Shown here: positions 44,143 to 53,490 of the stretch, piece by piece
Position numbering within the stretch: position 1 is the stretch's first letter
Layout of the letters: each line of letters opens with the position of its first letter
NCBI GenBank assembly: GCA_031292355.1
Contig: JARLHI010000060.1
Span: 1 to 64,000 of the forward strand
Source: Candidatus Obscuribacterales bacterium
GTDB taxonomy: Bacteria > Cyanobacteriota > Vampirovibrionia > Obscuribacterales > Obscuribacteraceae
Length of the DNA stretch: 64,000 nt
Direction: 5' to 3'
Made by a program: the position numbers and the translations under genes
The notes under the pieces: generated by a model
Told to the model about the DNA's origin: nothing
The model's database searches: none
The model's input: only the letters and a program-made list of their open reading frames with translations

Positions 44143-44760
44143 ATGCATATGGATGATAAATTTTCCCTGAGTCTCAGTCAGGACGAAGGCATTCTGCTTC
44201 TAACAAGCGCCAGACTTCTGGACAAATTGGTCGCTGGCGTCACAATCCACGGGCGAGAACGTGACGAGCTAATACGCGAATTGATCGACAAGCTTTCAAT
44301 GGCGGTTTCACCGGAGCTCACGTCAATGTCGGATGAGTTGGCCAATGCCATCGTCGAATCGGTGCTTGGAGCCGACGAGCATGAAGAGGATGATTTTCCA
44401 GTTGATGATCGCCTGGAAGATTACGTCGAAGCTGGGGCCGATTGCTCAGGCTTAAACTTCCCCATGTATGCAATTGACGGAAGCCTGCCGGTTCTAGAGA
44501 AAGCTTTGATTGAGCACTTCTCTGTGAGCGCGCAATATTATAGTTTTGCTCGAGAGTCGGTTGACACATTGACTCTGAATCCATTGAATATAAAACGGGA
44601 AGATGGGTTGTGGCGCATGATTGCCTATTGTCACGAACTCGATGAGGTTTTGGTATTTCGCGTAGATCGCATCAAAGAACTTGCTAAAACCGCCAAACGA
44701 TTTGAGTTGCCCCGCGAGTTTTCGAACGCTAAAAACACAACATTTGCTGTGTATCGATAA
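44143..44760 (+). CDS. WYL-domain protein without DNA-binding domain
   Basis: 205 residues. Residues about 115-190 have the WYL pattern: an Ile/Val strand, YYSFARESVD, LNPLNIKREDGLWRMIAYC, then VFRVDRIKEL...FELP. WYL domains bind nucleic acid or nucleotide ligands and normally follow an HTH; here the first 110 residues are acidic and helical, with no HTH. Start ATG 44143 with AAGGA 7 nt upstream. It may be a regulator partner or sensor. Monocistronic by spacing (121 bp after the ArgRS-like gene). Confidence 0.72.
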   Translation: MHMDDKFSLSLSQDEGILLLTSARLLDKLVAGVTIHGRERDELIRELIDKLSMAVSPELTSMSDELANAIVESVLGADEHEEDDFPVDDRLEDYVEAGADCSGLNFPMYAIDGSLPVLEKALIEHFSVSAQYYSFARESVDTLTLNPLNIKREDGLWRMIAYCHELDEVLVFRVDRIKELAKTAKRFELPREFSNAKNTTFAVYR

Positions 44761-44979
44761 ATTCTCAAAACAGATATATTAAATTGTGCACCGCTGGCAG
44801 TATCATTCTTCTGCGTTTTGCACTGTCAAAATTTATTGCTTGGTGCGCCTTTGAAACTTAAATTTCTCAATTGCTTGCTTAATGAAGTTGTGCTCTGCTC
44901 TTCTGGAATTTGACATTCTCTGTGCCAACGCGAGAAGATCCCTTTCATACGTCAAGCCCCCTGCTATAGAGAATTTGTC

Positions 44980-46185
44980 ATGAGTACGACCGCTGAAACC
45001 AATATCTCGGTGATTAACCCCCGCATTCGCGGCTTTATCTGCACTACTGCCCATCCAACGGGTTGTGCCAAGCACGTGCAAGAACAAATCGACTACGTCA
45101 AAAAGCAAGGACCCATTGAAAACGCCCCTAAAAACGTCTTGATTATTGGCGCTTCCACTGGTTATGGCCTCGCGTCTCGTATCGTCGCTGGTTTTGGCGG
45201 CGGCGCAAAGACACTGGGAGTTTTCTTCGAAAAGACCCCAGAAGGCGGCAAAACCGGAACAGCCGGCTTCTACAACACTCTGGCCTATGAGAAAGCCGCC
45301 CAAGCAGCTGGACTCTACGCGAAAAGCATCAACGGTGACGCTTTCTCGGACGAAATCAAAGCCCAGACCATAGAAGCCATTAAAAAAGACATAGGCAAAG
45401 TAGACCTCGTTGTTTACTCCCTTGCTTCACCCAAGCGTGTTCACCCATCCTCGAAAACGGTATATTCCTCGGTTTTGAAACCAATCGGTTCAACTTTTAG
45501 CGCCAAGAGCCTCGATACCGACAAGGAAGTCGTTAAGGACGTGACAATCGAGCCTGCTAACGATCGTGAAATTAGCGACACTATCGTCGTCATGGGCGGC
45601 GAGGACTGGCAGATGTGGATGGATGCATTGAAAGATGCTGATTGTTTGACTGAAGGTGCTACAACTGTCGCCTATTCCTACATTGGACCGGAGGTTACAT
45701 GGCCAATCTACCGCGACGGCGCTATCGGCAAAGCCAAAGCCGACCTCGAAAAGGCAGCTGCAGCCATTACGAACTCGCTCAAGAACAAAAATGTAAAGGC
45801 TTTCGTTTCCATCAATAAAGCCGTTGTTACCCAGGCCAGTGCTGCAATTCCAGTAGTGCCACTGTATGTTTCTTTACTCTTTAAAGTGATGAAAGAACAT
45901 AATGTGCACGAAGGTTGTATTGAGCAAATCTATCGCCTCTTTGCCCAGCAGCTCTATAACGGCAATGTGCCAGCGCTGGACGAAGCAGGACGCATCCGTA
46001 TTGACGATTTGGAAATGGACCCAAGAATTCAGGAAGCCGTGAGAAAGCTCTGGGGAGAAGTCTCAACCGAGAATCTCAAAGAAATATCCGATTTTAACGG
46101 CTACCGTAAAGAATTTCTCCAGTTGTTTGGCTTTGGTCTCGAAGGAGTAAATTACGAGGCTCCTGTGGATACAACCAAAGTCTAG
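44980..46185 (+). CDS. fabV: Trans-2-enoyl-ACP/CoA reductase FabV
   Basis: 401 residues, the usual FabV length. Reduces enoyl-ACP with NADH in the last step of the fatty-acid cycle. The N-terminus (INPRIRGFICTTAHPTGCA), the cofactor loop LIIGASTGYGLASR, SLASPKR, and the active-site Tyr-x8-Lys (YRDGAIGKAK) all fit. FabV is the triclosan-tolerant enoyl reductase described in Vibrio and Pseudomonas. It complements fabF, 40 kb away. A strong terminator follows. Confidence 0.96.
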   Translation: MSTTAETNISVINPRIRGFICTTAHPTGCAKHVQEQIDYVKKQGPIENAPKNVLIIGASTGYGLASRIVAGFGGGAKTLGVFFEKTPEGGKTGTAGFYNTLAYEKAAQAAGLYAKSINGDAFSDEIKAQTIEAIKKDIGKVDLVVYSLASPKRVHPSSKTVYSSVLKPIGSTFSAKSLDTDKEVVKDVTIEPANDREISDTIVVMGGEDWQMWMDALKDADCLTEGATTVAYSYIGPEVTWPIYRDGAIGKAKADLEKAAAAITNSLKNKNVKAFVSINKAVVTQASAAIPVVPLYVSLLFKVMKEHNVHEGCIEQIYRLFAQQLYNGNVPALDEAGRIRIDDLEMDPRIQEAVRKLWGEVSTENLKEISDFNGYRKEFLQLFGFGLEGVNYEAPVDTTKV

Positions 46186-46208
46186 GCAGTAAAATCTCCA
46201 GTCGTATG

Positions 46209-46239
46209 AAGCGTGTCCTCCTGGTGAGGGCACGCTTTT
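46209..46239 (+). terminator. Intrinsic terminator of fabV
   Basis: AAGCGTG-T-CCTC pairs with GAGG-G-CACGCTT (46209-46237) around CTGGT with one internal mismatch, followed by TTTT. It ends fabV 24 bp after its stop. Confidence 0.88.
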
Positions 46240-46287
46240 AAATTCAATCTCAGGCTTCTTGTAAACCGCATCGCTACAATATTTTTC

Positions 46288-48102
46288 ATGCGCAGCCTGT
46301 TTCCTAAAATGCAGCCCGAAGCAAATTCTCATGTCGAAGTTGAGAAGGCAATTTCACGCGGTCCCCTCACAGTAAAAAAATGTCTTGGCATAATTGTGGG
46401 TTGCTGGTTGATCAATCTTTCGGTGTTGCTTGTTTTGCAACTGTGTCACCAGAATTTTGGTTTTAAAGTCTGGCCAATGGGAGAAGACAGAGTCTGGATA
46501 TCGTTGTTGCAGAACAATCACGGTGCTGATGTGGCTCGCGCTTTCTGGCATTTGAATGACCGCAATCCTCTCAGTCCATGGTGGTACATGGCTGTTTCAC
46601 CAATAATCATGTCTTCTGAGTTCGGCATTTATCTTGTGCGCAAGATGGTCGATCCAATTCTAGCCGCAGTCACTTTTGCTTTACTAGATAAAATTGGCGG
46701 AGCCAAGCACAGAGCCTTCTGTCTGGCTACGGCGGTATTGATTTTATTTTGGAATTTCTCGTATTTCTATATCGAGCAAATTATGTGGAATTTCCTCATG
46801 GCACTGACATGCACTCTTTTGACTGTATTGTGCTATCAGCAATTTCTGGAGCAAGGACGCAGGCAGAGTATTTTTCAGGCACTGAGTCTGGTGCTATATT
46901 TTATTTCGTTCACTAGCTACACTCTGCAGAGTGGCGCAGTTGGAGCTAATTTCGTTCTTGCTTTGACTCAGCAAACAGGTGAACCGTTATCGCAAAAATT
47001 CAAGAATGCATGCGTTGACGCTTTTCCGTTTCTTGCCTTGCTCGGAATTTATTTACTTACCTGGACGACCGCGTCAAAGCCAGTTGTTGACTATTATCAC
47101 ATTCATCTAGAGCGAATCAAAGATCAATTTATCGCCTCTGTGTGGAACTTCGTTTGGCAAAATGACTATTCGAATTTTTTCATGGCTATGTCTAGAGAAT
47201 GGACACCTGTAGCTTTATACGGGCTCTTTGTGCTGCTTTCGGTTGTTGCGTTCTTTTTCTTGAATAGAGCTCTCAAAGACCGTGTGTCAGAAAATCTTGA
47301 GAGCGAGACAAAATCAACGGGAACGTTTCTAGTCAATTTGTTTGCCTTGATTTTGGCAGTCGGCTTACCCACCATTCTGGTTGAATCAACCAGTCATCTT
47401 TGGCTGCCTGGCACTCGAGTAAGAATGATTGGGCAGTTTGTCAGTCCATGTCTTTTTGCATGCGTTATTTTGAGTGTCTCCCAGATTCTCCAACGATTTA
47501 ATTTTCGTTTTACTCGCCAGGTGATGGCGCTGTCTTTTAGTGTGTTGTTTAGCGCCGCTGTCCTAATGGGCTTTCAATACAACAAAATGCTTGTTACTCA
47601 AACTGCTTTTGAGCGTCGCTTAGCGCAGGGACTGCGCTGGTACATTTTGCCTGGGCAAGCGCATCGTTACTTCGTTGTGCGCCTGGATCATTGCAATTGG
47701 AACGTTTCACAATACCTGCTCGATATGTTCGTGGAGACGGCTTTCAATCTGGGCAATCTGCATTTGCGCATCATTCCTGATTATCTTCCTGACCACATCG
47801 AAAACCATCCGCACTGGTTTATTACTGTGAATGAAAGGGGTGTTAAGCATGCCGCGATTGATTTTGGGCATGGTTTCATTCCTTGGAATCAGGTCATATT
47901 TTTGTCGTTCGATGGACAAAGAATCCAACTTATCGATCCACTCACTGCCGATCAGTTTAAGGGGCTACAAATTAAGTGGCTTGCCAAAGAGCCAATCCAT
48001 CAGTCGCTTACACCCGACACTTTTGCCATTGCCAAAAAAGCGTTAACCGGCGTCGAAGATGAAGAAGTGCATGATCTGCCGAATCCGACGGACCCCCATT
48101 GA
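46288..48102 (+). CDS. Polytopic membrane protein of unknown function
   Basis: 604 residues with about ten membrane segments in the first 440, including KKCLGIIVGCWLINLSVLLVL (30-50) and FLVNLFALILAVGLPTILV; the C-terminal 160 residues are soluble. The layout (many helices, a loop with GEDRVWI, a soluble tail) resembles GT-C glycosyltransferases or lipid-linked sugar enzymes, but I see no family motif. Its TGA overlaps the ATG of the next gene by one base, so it works with the GT39-like protein. Heads a cluster of glycan genes. Confidence 0.7.
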   Translation: MRSLFPKMQPEANSHVEVEKAISRGPLTVKKCLGIIVGCWLINLSVLLVLQLCHQNFGFKVWPMGEDRVWISLLQNNHGADVARAFWHLNDRNPLSPWWYMAVSPIIMSSEFGIYLVRKMVDPILAAVTFALLDKIGGAKHRAFCLATAVLILFWNFSYFYIEQIMWNFLMALTCTLLTVLCYQQFLEQGRRQSIFQALSLVLYFISFTSYTLQSGAVGANFVLALTQQTGEPLSQKFKNACVDAFPFLALLGIYLLTWTTASKPVVDYYHIHLERIKDQFIASVWNFVWQNDYSNFFMAMSREWTPVALYGLFVLLSVVAFFFLNRALKDRVSENLESETKSTGTFLVNLFALILAVGLPTILVESTSHLWLPGTRVRMIGQFVSPCLFACVILSVSQILQRFNFRFTRQVMALSFSVLFSAAVLMGFQYNKMLVTQTAFERRLAQGLRWYILPGQAHRYFVVRLDHCNWNVSQYLLDMFVETAFNLGNLHLRIIPDYLPDHIENHPHWFITVNERGVKHAAIDFGHGFIPWNQVIFLSFDGQRIQLIDPLTADQFKGLQIKWLAKEPIHQSLTPDTFAIAKKALTGVEDEEVHDLPNPTDPH

Positions 48103-50522
48103 TGTCCCGTAAAGACTTATTGATTGCTCTTGGTCTTGTAATTACAGCCGCGCTATTGAGCGTGGTGCATAATTTTGCAACCGAGCATTTTCCGGTAACG
48201 TTCCTTTTTGACTCTGCTCATTATTTGCAAGTGATGCTACCGGTAGTGAGCTTTGAAAAGGCTCTTCTAAACGGTCATTTTCAACCGGCGCTGCTCACCG
48301 ATAAGGTCTTCTTAGATGGTATCCGTCTCGATGGACCGGTGCTGGTCAACGTTTTTGCTCCTTTTTTCTTATTTGCAAAGGAGGTGCCGTCTGCCCACTT
48401 CGCCAAATACTTCATCTTTATCGAATGCATTTTCCACGGGCTAGCCGTTGCCCTCGTTTTTCTCCTTACTAACAAGGTCGCCCAAAATCGTGCGGTGGCA
48501 ATTCTCGCTGCATCTTTGTGGATGTTTTACCCGCCAGCTCTTTTGCAAAGCGAGCGATTCCTGACAGAGCCGCTTGCAGTGCCTCTTGTTCTAGCGTTTG
48601 CATTGTTGATTATCGAACAAAAACCAGCGTTTCTTCGTTTGCTGGTACTGGGTGTTTTGACAATCGTTATTTTCATGCTTAAAAGCGCTCTCGCTGTAGC
48701 TTTGCTATTTGCCCTAGTGATGCGCCTGGCAGTATTTTCCGATCGTAAGAAGTTTCTGCTTTGTGTTTGTACCGGATTCATTTTGGCTCTGAGCCCATGG
48801 GCGCTTTTTACTAAAGCAACCATGGGGACGATGCTTATAGGTGCTGATAGAGAACCGGGTTTGAATCTGGGACTCGGTTGCGATCGAGAAACTGGTGGCG
48901 TGCCAGTAATTATTCGCGGTCCTTTTTGTGAACAAGTCTTCGATCTCGATAATCCTGTAGCGAGCGCAGCCGGGCTGTACAAAGCTGATCAAATTGGTTA
49001 TCTGCGTTTTTTCGCCGAAAAGGCTTTTAAGCTCTTCATTTTTCCCTGGAATGACTTTAAAGATTCGGTCTTTGGTCTGAATTCTGCCTGGCAGTTTGCT
49101 TATCACTTGATGCTGCTTGGAGCGGCTGTCTCGGGCATTGTCAGTTGTTTTGTCTTTCGTAGAAAGTTATTGGGTGAACAGTGGAGTGCTTGCCTGATTT
49201 TGATGACATTTGTGGCGGGGCACCTGATTTATGCCATCGTCCAACCGAATCCTCGTTACATGATGACCTGCGTGCCACTACTTGCGGTTTTTGCAGCGAT
49301 TGCTTTGCTCAAAGCCAGAACTTTGACGCAAGCCCAGTACGTAGTTGGGGCGACCGTGGTGGTTAGTTTTGTTTCTATTCTTTGTGGATTGTATTACGCG
49401 CAAAGTTTCGATTATGGCGAGCGTGTTTTTCCGTTGAGCGCTCACGAATCTATTACCAGACAAATTAGCCTAGACGCTGAGCATGTGCCGAAGAATTTAG
49501 ATACAGTAATGCTTCTAGTTGATGGCTCTGGAATTTCCAGTAATACCAGAGTAATCGTTAACGGCGAGCATTTAAACGATTATCTTTTGCCGATATATGA
49601 ATTCGACACTCGCTTCTACAGTCGCATCGTTAAAGACTGTTTGATGACCTGTGCTCGCTATTCTTTTAAACCAAGCTACGGCTCCTACCGAGTATGGCGC
49701 GCGGCCGTGATACCACGCAGTCTGCTCAAGGAAGGCGAGAATCAATTTTCGCTCAGTCAAACTGATGGCCATTGCATGATATTTGGAGATTCTGTCGGCG
49801 AGCGCAATCTGCCTTCACTGTTGCTGTTTAGTCTGGAGCGCATGTTTATGAATCCACTCAGTCTTGATGGGCGTCCAAAGGATCCAGTCAAATGTGCTAA
49901 AAGCTTCGGCCACGAAAAATTTGTTTTTCGCAATCGAGACAATATTCCCCGCACACTTGATGCCAGCGTGAGAATCAAGTTGCTGTTCACTACACTGCAG
50001 GATTTAAAAGATCCAGAAGAGAAGAAATTACGCTCGGTTACCCTTAAACCAAGAGGTGAATTAGAAGCGAAGCCGGAAATTAACGGCGAGGTTTTGCTGG
50101 ATCAATCGGATTTAGCCGGTGATGATGAACGCAAGCGTAAATTTCAGCTGCCTGTGAATCCAGCTTCCGGAAGATACTATGTGAGTGTTCACGGGCAAGC
50201 TAAAAGGCTTGGCGGAGGTAATCAGGCGGCTATGAATTGTCTCGTGCATGATGCAATCGGTTACTGGCGGCATGCTGAAATGCCGGCTCATGTCTCGCTT
50301 GCAGACGACTGGCAAGACTTTGTGTCCGACGGGCTCTTGAGAACTTGGGATATGAAAGAACTCAAGACCATTGATGTTCAGCTGTATCCCAGGGACTGGA
50401 ACGCTTTGCAGTTTTATGGTTTAAAGCGAAACTGTGTTAGAGCCCGTTTGCGCAATTTCAAAGTGACGATTAGCCCCTGTTACACGCCTGACTGCGACTT
50501 TGACAAACACATTATTTTGTAA
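48102..50522 (+). CDS. GT39/ArnT-like polytopic glycosyltransferase with large C-terminal domain
   Basis: 806 residues from ATG 48102 (a TTG one codon earlier is also open). About eleven membrane helices in residues 1-425, with FDSAHYL in the first external loop (the Asp of the GT-C family) and NPRYMMTCVPLLAVF in a late helix, the pattern of GT39/PMT-type transferases that use polyprenyl-phosphate sugars. The last 370 residues are a beta-rich, probably extracytoplasmic domain. It should transfer a sugar to a lipid, protein or glycan outside the membrane; acceptor unknown. Confidence 0.75.
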   Translation: MSRKDLLIALGLVITAALLSVVHNFATEHFPVTFLFDSAHYLQVMLPVVSFEKALLNGHFQPALLTDKVFLDGIRLDGPVLVNVFAPFFLFAKEVPSAHFAKYFIFIECIFHGLAVALVFLLTNKVAQNRAVAILAASLWMFYPPALLQSERFLTEPLAVPLVLAFALLIIEQKPAFLRLLVLGVLTIVIFMLKSALAVALLFALVMRLAVFSDRKKFLLCVCTGFILALSPWALFTKATMGTMLIGADREPGLNLGLGCDRETGGVPVIIRGPFCEQVFDLDNPVASAAGLYKADQIGYLRFFAEKAFKLFIFPWNDFKDSVFGLNSAWQFAYHLMLLGAAVSGIVSCFVFRRKLLGEQWSACLILMTFVAGHLIYAIVQPNPRYMMTCVPLLAVFAAIALLKARTLTQAQYVVGATVVVSFVSILCGLYYAQSFDYGERVFPLSAHESITRQISLDAEHVPKNLDTVMLLVDGSGISSNTRVIVNGEHLNDYLLPIYEFDTRFYSRIVKDCLMTCARYSFKPSYGSYRVWRAAVIPRSLLKEGENQFSLSQTDGHCMIFGDSVGERNLPSLLLFSLERMFMNPLSLDGRPKDPVKCAKSFGHEKFVFRNRDNIPRTLDASVRIKLLFTTLQDLKDPEEKKLRSVTLKPRGELEAKPEINGEVLLDQSDLAGDDERKRKFQLPVNPASGRYYVSVHGQAKRLGGGNQAAMNCLVHDAIGYWRHAEMPAHVSLADDWQDFVSDGLLRTWDMKELKTIDVQLYPRDWNALQFYGLKRNCVRARLRNFKVTISPCYTPDCDFDKHIIL

Positions 50523-50535
50523 CTTAAGAATGCTG

Positions 50536-50555
50536 AAATGCTGTTAAGGCATTTT
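50536..50555 (+). terminator. Weak terminator-like hairpin
   Basis: AAATGC/GCATTT stem (50536-50554) with a 7-nt loop TGTTAAG, continuing only as TTC. Could attenuate between the GT39-like gene and the downstream glycosyltransferase, but is weak. Confidence 0.3.
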
Positions 50556-50584
50556 TCTCAGTTGCCGATTGAGATAGTCTAATA

Positions 50585-51718
50585 GTGTCATTTGGAATAG
50601 GTGCTATTTTGCTGAAAAGATGCCTCTGGATAGTCAATCATAAGACTCTCATGCCAATTGAATTGTCGCTGTTGCGCTCATTTGGCTATGAGGTTTATTC
50701 GCCCAAGATTATTCCGAACGATCCTGGCTACCGCAGCGCTGTCGTTGATTATTCCTGGGATTCCACACTATCGCTGGATCCGTACGTTATTGAGTATTTG
50801 AACCGGCATTCGTTTTACGACGAGACCTGGTCGGCAACTCTGACTGATATTCTCAATGAAAATTTTCAGCTCCTGATTACGTCGTGGTCGGGGTATACGA
50901 CGCCACTATTTGAAGCAATTCGAAAATTCAATGGCGCTACAGTGGCTCGTGTTTTTGGTCGAGAAAATCCGGCCCGATACAGTGATTTTATTCCTCTTGC
51001 TATTGACGCTCCAATTCTCATCGATCGCATCGAGCGTGGCGCGAGCAAATTCTGGTTCGGTCAGGCTTTTGACAATTTATGTGAGATAGAACATCCAGCC
51101 ATTCAGGCAAAAGCACTGAATTTGCCAGTTGGATTGCCGGGCGATTTCTTCGAATACGAAGATACCTGGATCGGAGATTCTGAAAAAGCACTTTTTCTTT
51201 GTCCTAATATCGTCGACAGTGCATACTACGGAAACATTTATAACAACATAGTCAACGACTTCAAACTGCTGCCTATGGAGATATTTGGACGTCAGATTAA
51301 ACGCCCGGATGATGATCGAGTGTTGCCCTATATGCCAGATGCAGACTTGTATTCTCTTTATCAACACGCGCGCTTGATGATTTATCCCTCTGTCGAGCCC
51401 AGACATCTTCATTACTCGCCACTTGAGGCGATGATTATTGGAACACCAGTAATCTACAAAGATGGAGGACTGTTAGAACGTCTTGCTGGTAGTGCTTTGC
51501 CGGGGCAATGTAGCACTGCCGAAGAAATGAACGAGAAGGCCAAACGAGTACTTGGTGGCGATCAAGAATTGATTAGTGCAATTAGAAGCAGTCAGAAGGT
51601 TATTCTGGAGAAACTGTCTGATCGATCGGTGCATCAGCAATGGGTTGATGCTCTGGAAAAAATCGCTTCTAACGAGTTTACAGCAGTTGTACCAGAACTC
51701 GTGGGGGTTGAAGAATGA
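50585..51718 (+). CDS. Glycosyltransferase, GT4/GT1-like
   Basis: 377 residues from GTG 50585; TTG 50609, with AGGTG 5 nt upstream, is also possible. Two Rossmann-like halves: N-terminal KRCLWIVNHKTLMPIELSLL, and the C-terminal donor half with PYMPDADLYSLYQHARLMIYPSVEP and HYSPLEAMIIGTPVIYKDGG, the usual E-x7-E-like region of GT4-type enzymes. It should add a sugar from a nucleotide donor in the cytoplasm. Its stop overlaps the next ATG (GAATGA). Confidence 0.82.
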   Translation: MSFGIGAILLKRCLWIVNHKTLMPIELSLLRSFGYEVYSPKIIPNDPGYRSAVVDYSWDSTLSLDPYVIEYLNRHSFYDETWSATLTDILNENFQLLITSWSGYTTPLFEAIRKFNGATVARVFGRENPARYSDFIPLAIDAPILIDRIERGASKFWFGQAFDNLCEIEHPAIQAKALNLPVGLPGDFFEYEDTWIGDSEKALFLCPNIVDSAYYGNIYNNIVNDFKLLPMEIFGRQIKRPDDDRVLPYMPDADLYSLYQHARLMIYPSVEPRHLHYSPLEAMIIGTPVIYKDGGLLERLAGSALPGQCSTAEEMNEKAKRVLGGDQELISAIRSSQKVILEKLSDRSVHQQWVDALEKIASNEFTAVVPELVGVEE

Positions 51719-52761
51719 CAGACCAGCAGAGTCGGCTGACCCACATCACCAATGTTATTAAACACAAGATGCGCCTGTCCGAAATAAAAAAGGCAGCTCG
51801 AAGTACTCGTGATGTCTTTTTGCAACGAATTGAAAGCATCATTCAAAGCAATCATTTGATCGTAATGGCCGAACTAGATGATTTGAAAATTGCCTTGAAA
51901 AAGGAGAGCGATCGCAACCGACGCGATTTAGATGCGGCGATAAAATATCGTATTGACGCACTCAGCGTTCAAATTAAGAAGCAACCGTCGTATATTGCCG
52001 AAAGCAAATTTGTGTTGTTTAAATCTGCGTTAATTGATCTTGTTATCCCATCGAACGATGCTGGTTTGATTTCGTATATTGAAAAACATGGTCCTGATTT
52101 CATCGAGCCTGGCACCAGAGATGTGATTTGCAGACTACTAAAGCCAGGCGATGTGGCTGTGGATGTTGGTGCCAATTGTGGTATTCACACAATTGCAATG
52201 TCTCGTGCTGTTGGAGCTGATGGTATGGTGTACGCGTTTGAGCCAACGCCAGACATGGCTGCTGCTTTGCGTTATACGGCGACACTTTCTGGCGCACGTA
52301 GCGTTCAAATTATACCGATGGTTGTAATCGACAAGCCCAAAAAAACTAAGCTTTACTCCTTTAATCACAGTCCAGAAAATTCTATTTTCCCGACTTTCAA
52401 TGTTGAATCGCAAAGCATTTCGTCGGTCGATGTTGACGCTTGTTCTCTTGATTCGTTTTTTCCAGAAGGCAGTCGCGTGGATCTGGTCAAAGCTGATGTT
52501 GAAGGCGCAGAACCTCTGGTCTTCAAAGGGATGCAAAGAGTGATTCGGGAAAATGCCAATATTCAAATTGTTATGGAAATGTCGCCGTCGCATTTCCAGC
52601 GATCGGGCATCGACCTCGGCGACTTTTTCGCTCAATTGACTGAACTGGATTTTAAAATCTATGCTATCGATGAAGATACCGCGGGACTAAAGCCCGTGAC
52701 GCCTTCTGAAATTGAAAAACATGAGACGATGAATGTGCTCATATCACGCGCTCAATTTTGA
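51715..52761 (+). CDS. FkbM-family methyltransferase
   Basis: 348 residues. A helical, charged N-terminal region (about 1-95, likely coiled coil) precedes the methyltransferase: SAM-binding VDVGANCGIHT (149-159), FEPTPD (175-180), DLVKADVEGAE, and a final strand NVLIS. FkbM enzymes methylate hydroxyls of sugars and polyketides, so it likely O-methylates the glycan made by the preceding transferases. ATGA coupling to the glycosyltransferase (51715-51718). Confidence 0.9.
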   Translation: MTDQQSRLTHITNVIKHKMRLSEIKKAARSTRDVFLQRIESIIQSNHLIVMAELDDLKIALKKESDRNRRDLDAAIKYRIDALSVQIKKQPSYIAESKFVLFKSALIDLVIPSNDAGLISYIEKHGPDFIEPGTRDVICRLLKPGDVAVDVGANCGIHTIAMSRAVGADGMVYAFEPTPDMAAALRYTATLSGARSVQIIPMVVIDKPKKTKLYSFNHSPENSIFPTFNVESQSISSVDVDACSLDSFFPEGSRVDLVKADVEGAEPLVFKGMQRVIRENANIQIVMEMSPSHFQRSGIDLGDFFAQLTELDFKIYAIDEDTAGLKPVTPSEIEKHETMNVLISRAQF

Positions 52762-52792
52762 AATCCTGACCAAGCAGCTCAATTGGTGAACA

Positions 52793-53431
52793 GTGGCTTT
52801 ATCGCTTTCTCATGAACGATCAATACGACGGCTTTACGGGCTGAGTACTGTGGTTTTGTTCTGCTTTTTGACGTGCTTCAATACATCGGTGAGCGCGCAG
52901 AATCAAACCGTCGATCAAGTGATGCGAGCAAGCGAAGATGCGCGCATGTACGATCAAATGACTAAAATATCGCAGTGGGTGAATATGTACTGCATGCTCA
53001 ATCATCGCTTTCCTGAAGAAGGCGATGAGATGAAGGGCGCCAAAGAGCAACTCAATCAACTTATTCCTCTGGCACCTTACAACCCCCGCTCAATTCGTTT
53101 GGCGCCCGGTCTTGACGTTGATCCTCTATACGCGCAGCCCGAGCTTGGACCGGTTACGGGCGAATTGAATTCAGACACAGGGACGACACTAGATCGAGTG
53201 CATTTGATTTTCGACCCTAGTCTGACCGAATTGGAAATACAGGGCTGGCGCTCGGACCCACCCGTGGATTGGCAAGAACCACCGGGCACTATCACAGCGA
53301 TTTCCAACAATCAAAACATTTTTGTCATCTGGGGTGCTGGTGCGGACGGTTTGCCGCTTCGCGATCAATACAGCAAGCGTACTTTAATGATCATCGGCCG
53401 ATACGCCATGCTTTACGACACGCAAGAATGA
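52793..53431 (+). CDS. Exported protein of unknown function
   Basis: 212 residues from GTG 52793 (GGTGA upstream). Signal peptide to about residue 35 (SVSA). The mature part begins with a helical segment containing DQMTKISQWVNMYC and RFPEEG, like the start of type II secretion pseudopilin-type domains that follow a cleaved N-terminus, but without the prepilin helix; then a Pro/Asp-rich region and a final hydrophobic strand (TLMIIGRYAMLY). No family named. 31 bp after the FkbM gene. Confidence 0.62.
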   Translation: MALSLSHERSIRRLYGLSTVVLFCFLTCFNTSVSAQNQTVDQVMRASEDARMYDQMTKISQWVNMYCMLNHRFPEEGDEMKGAKEQLNQLIPLAPYNPRSIRLAPGLDVDPLYAQPELGPVTGELNSDTGTTLDRVHLIFDPSLTELEIQGWRSDPPVDWQEPPGTITAISNNQNIFVIWGAGADGLPLRDQYSKRTLMIIGRYAMLYDTQE

Positions 53432-53490
53432 CCTCATCAATATTCTTTTCATGCTAGGCTTTTGAAATTCGCAATAGTCTGGAGTTGAAT

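Noticed and set aside
44833..45303. Minus-strand frame opposite the start of fabV
   Set aside because: Fully antisense to the conserved FabV N-terminus; no protein-like motifs.
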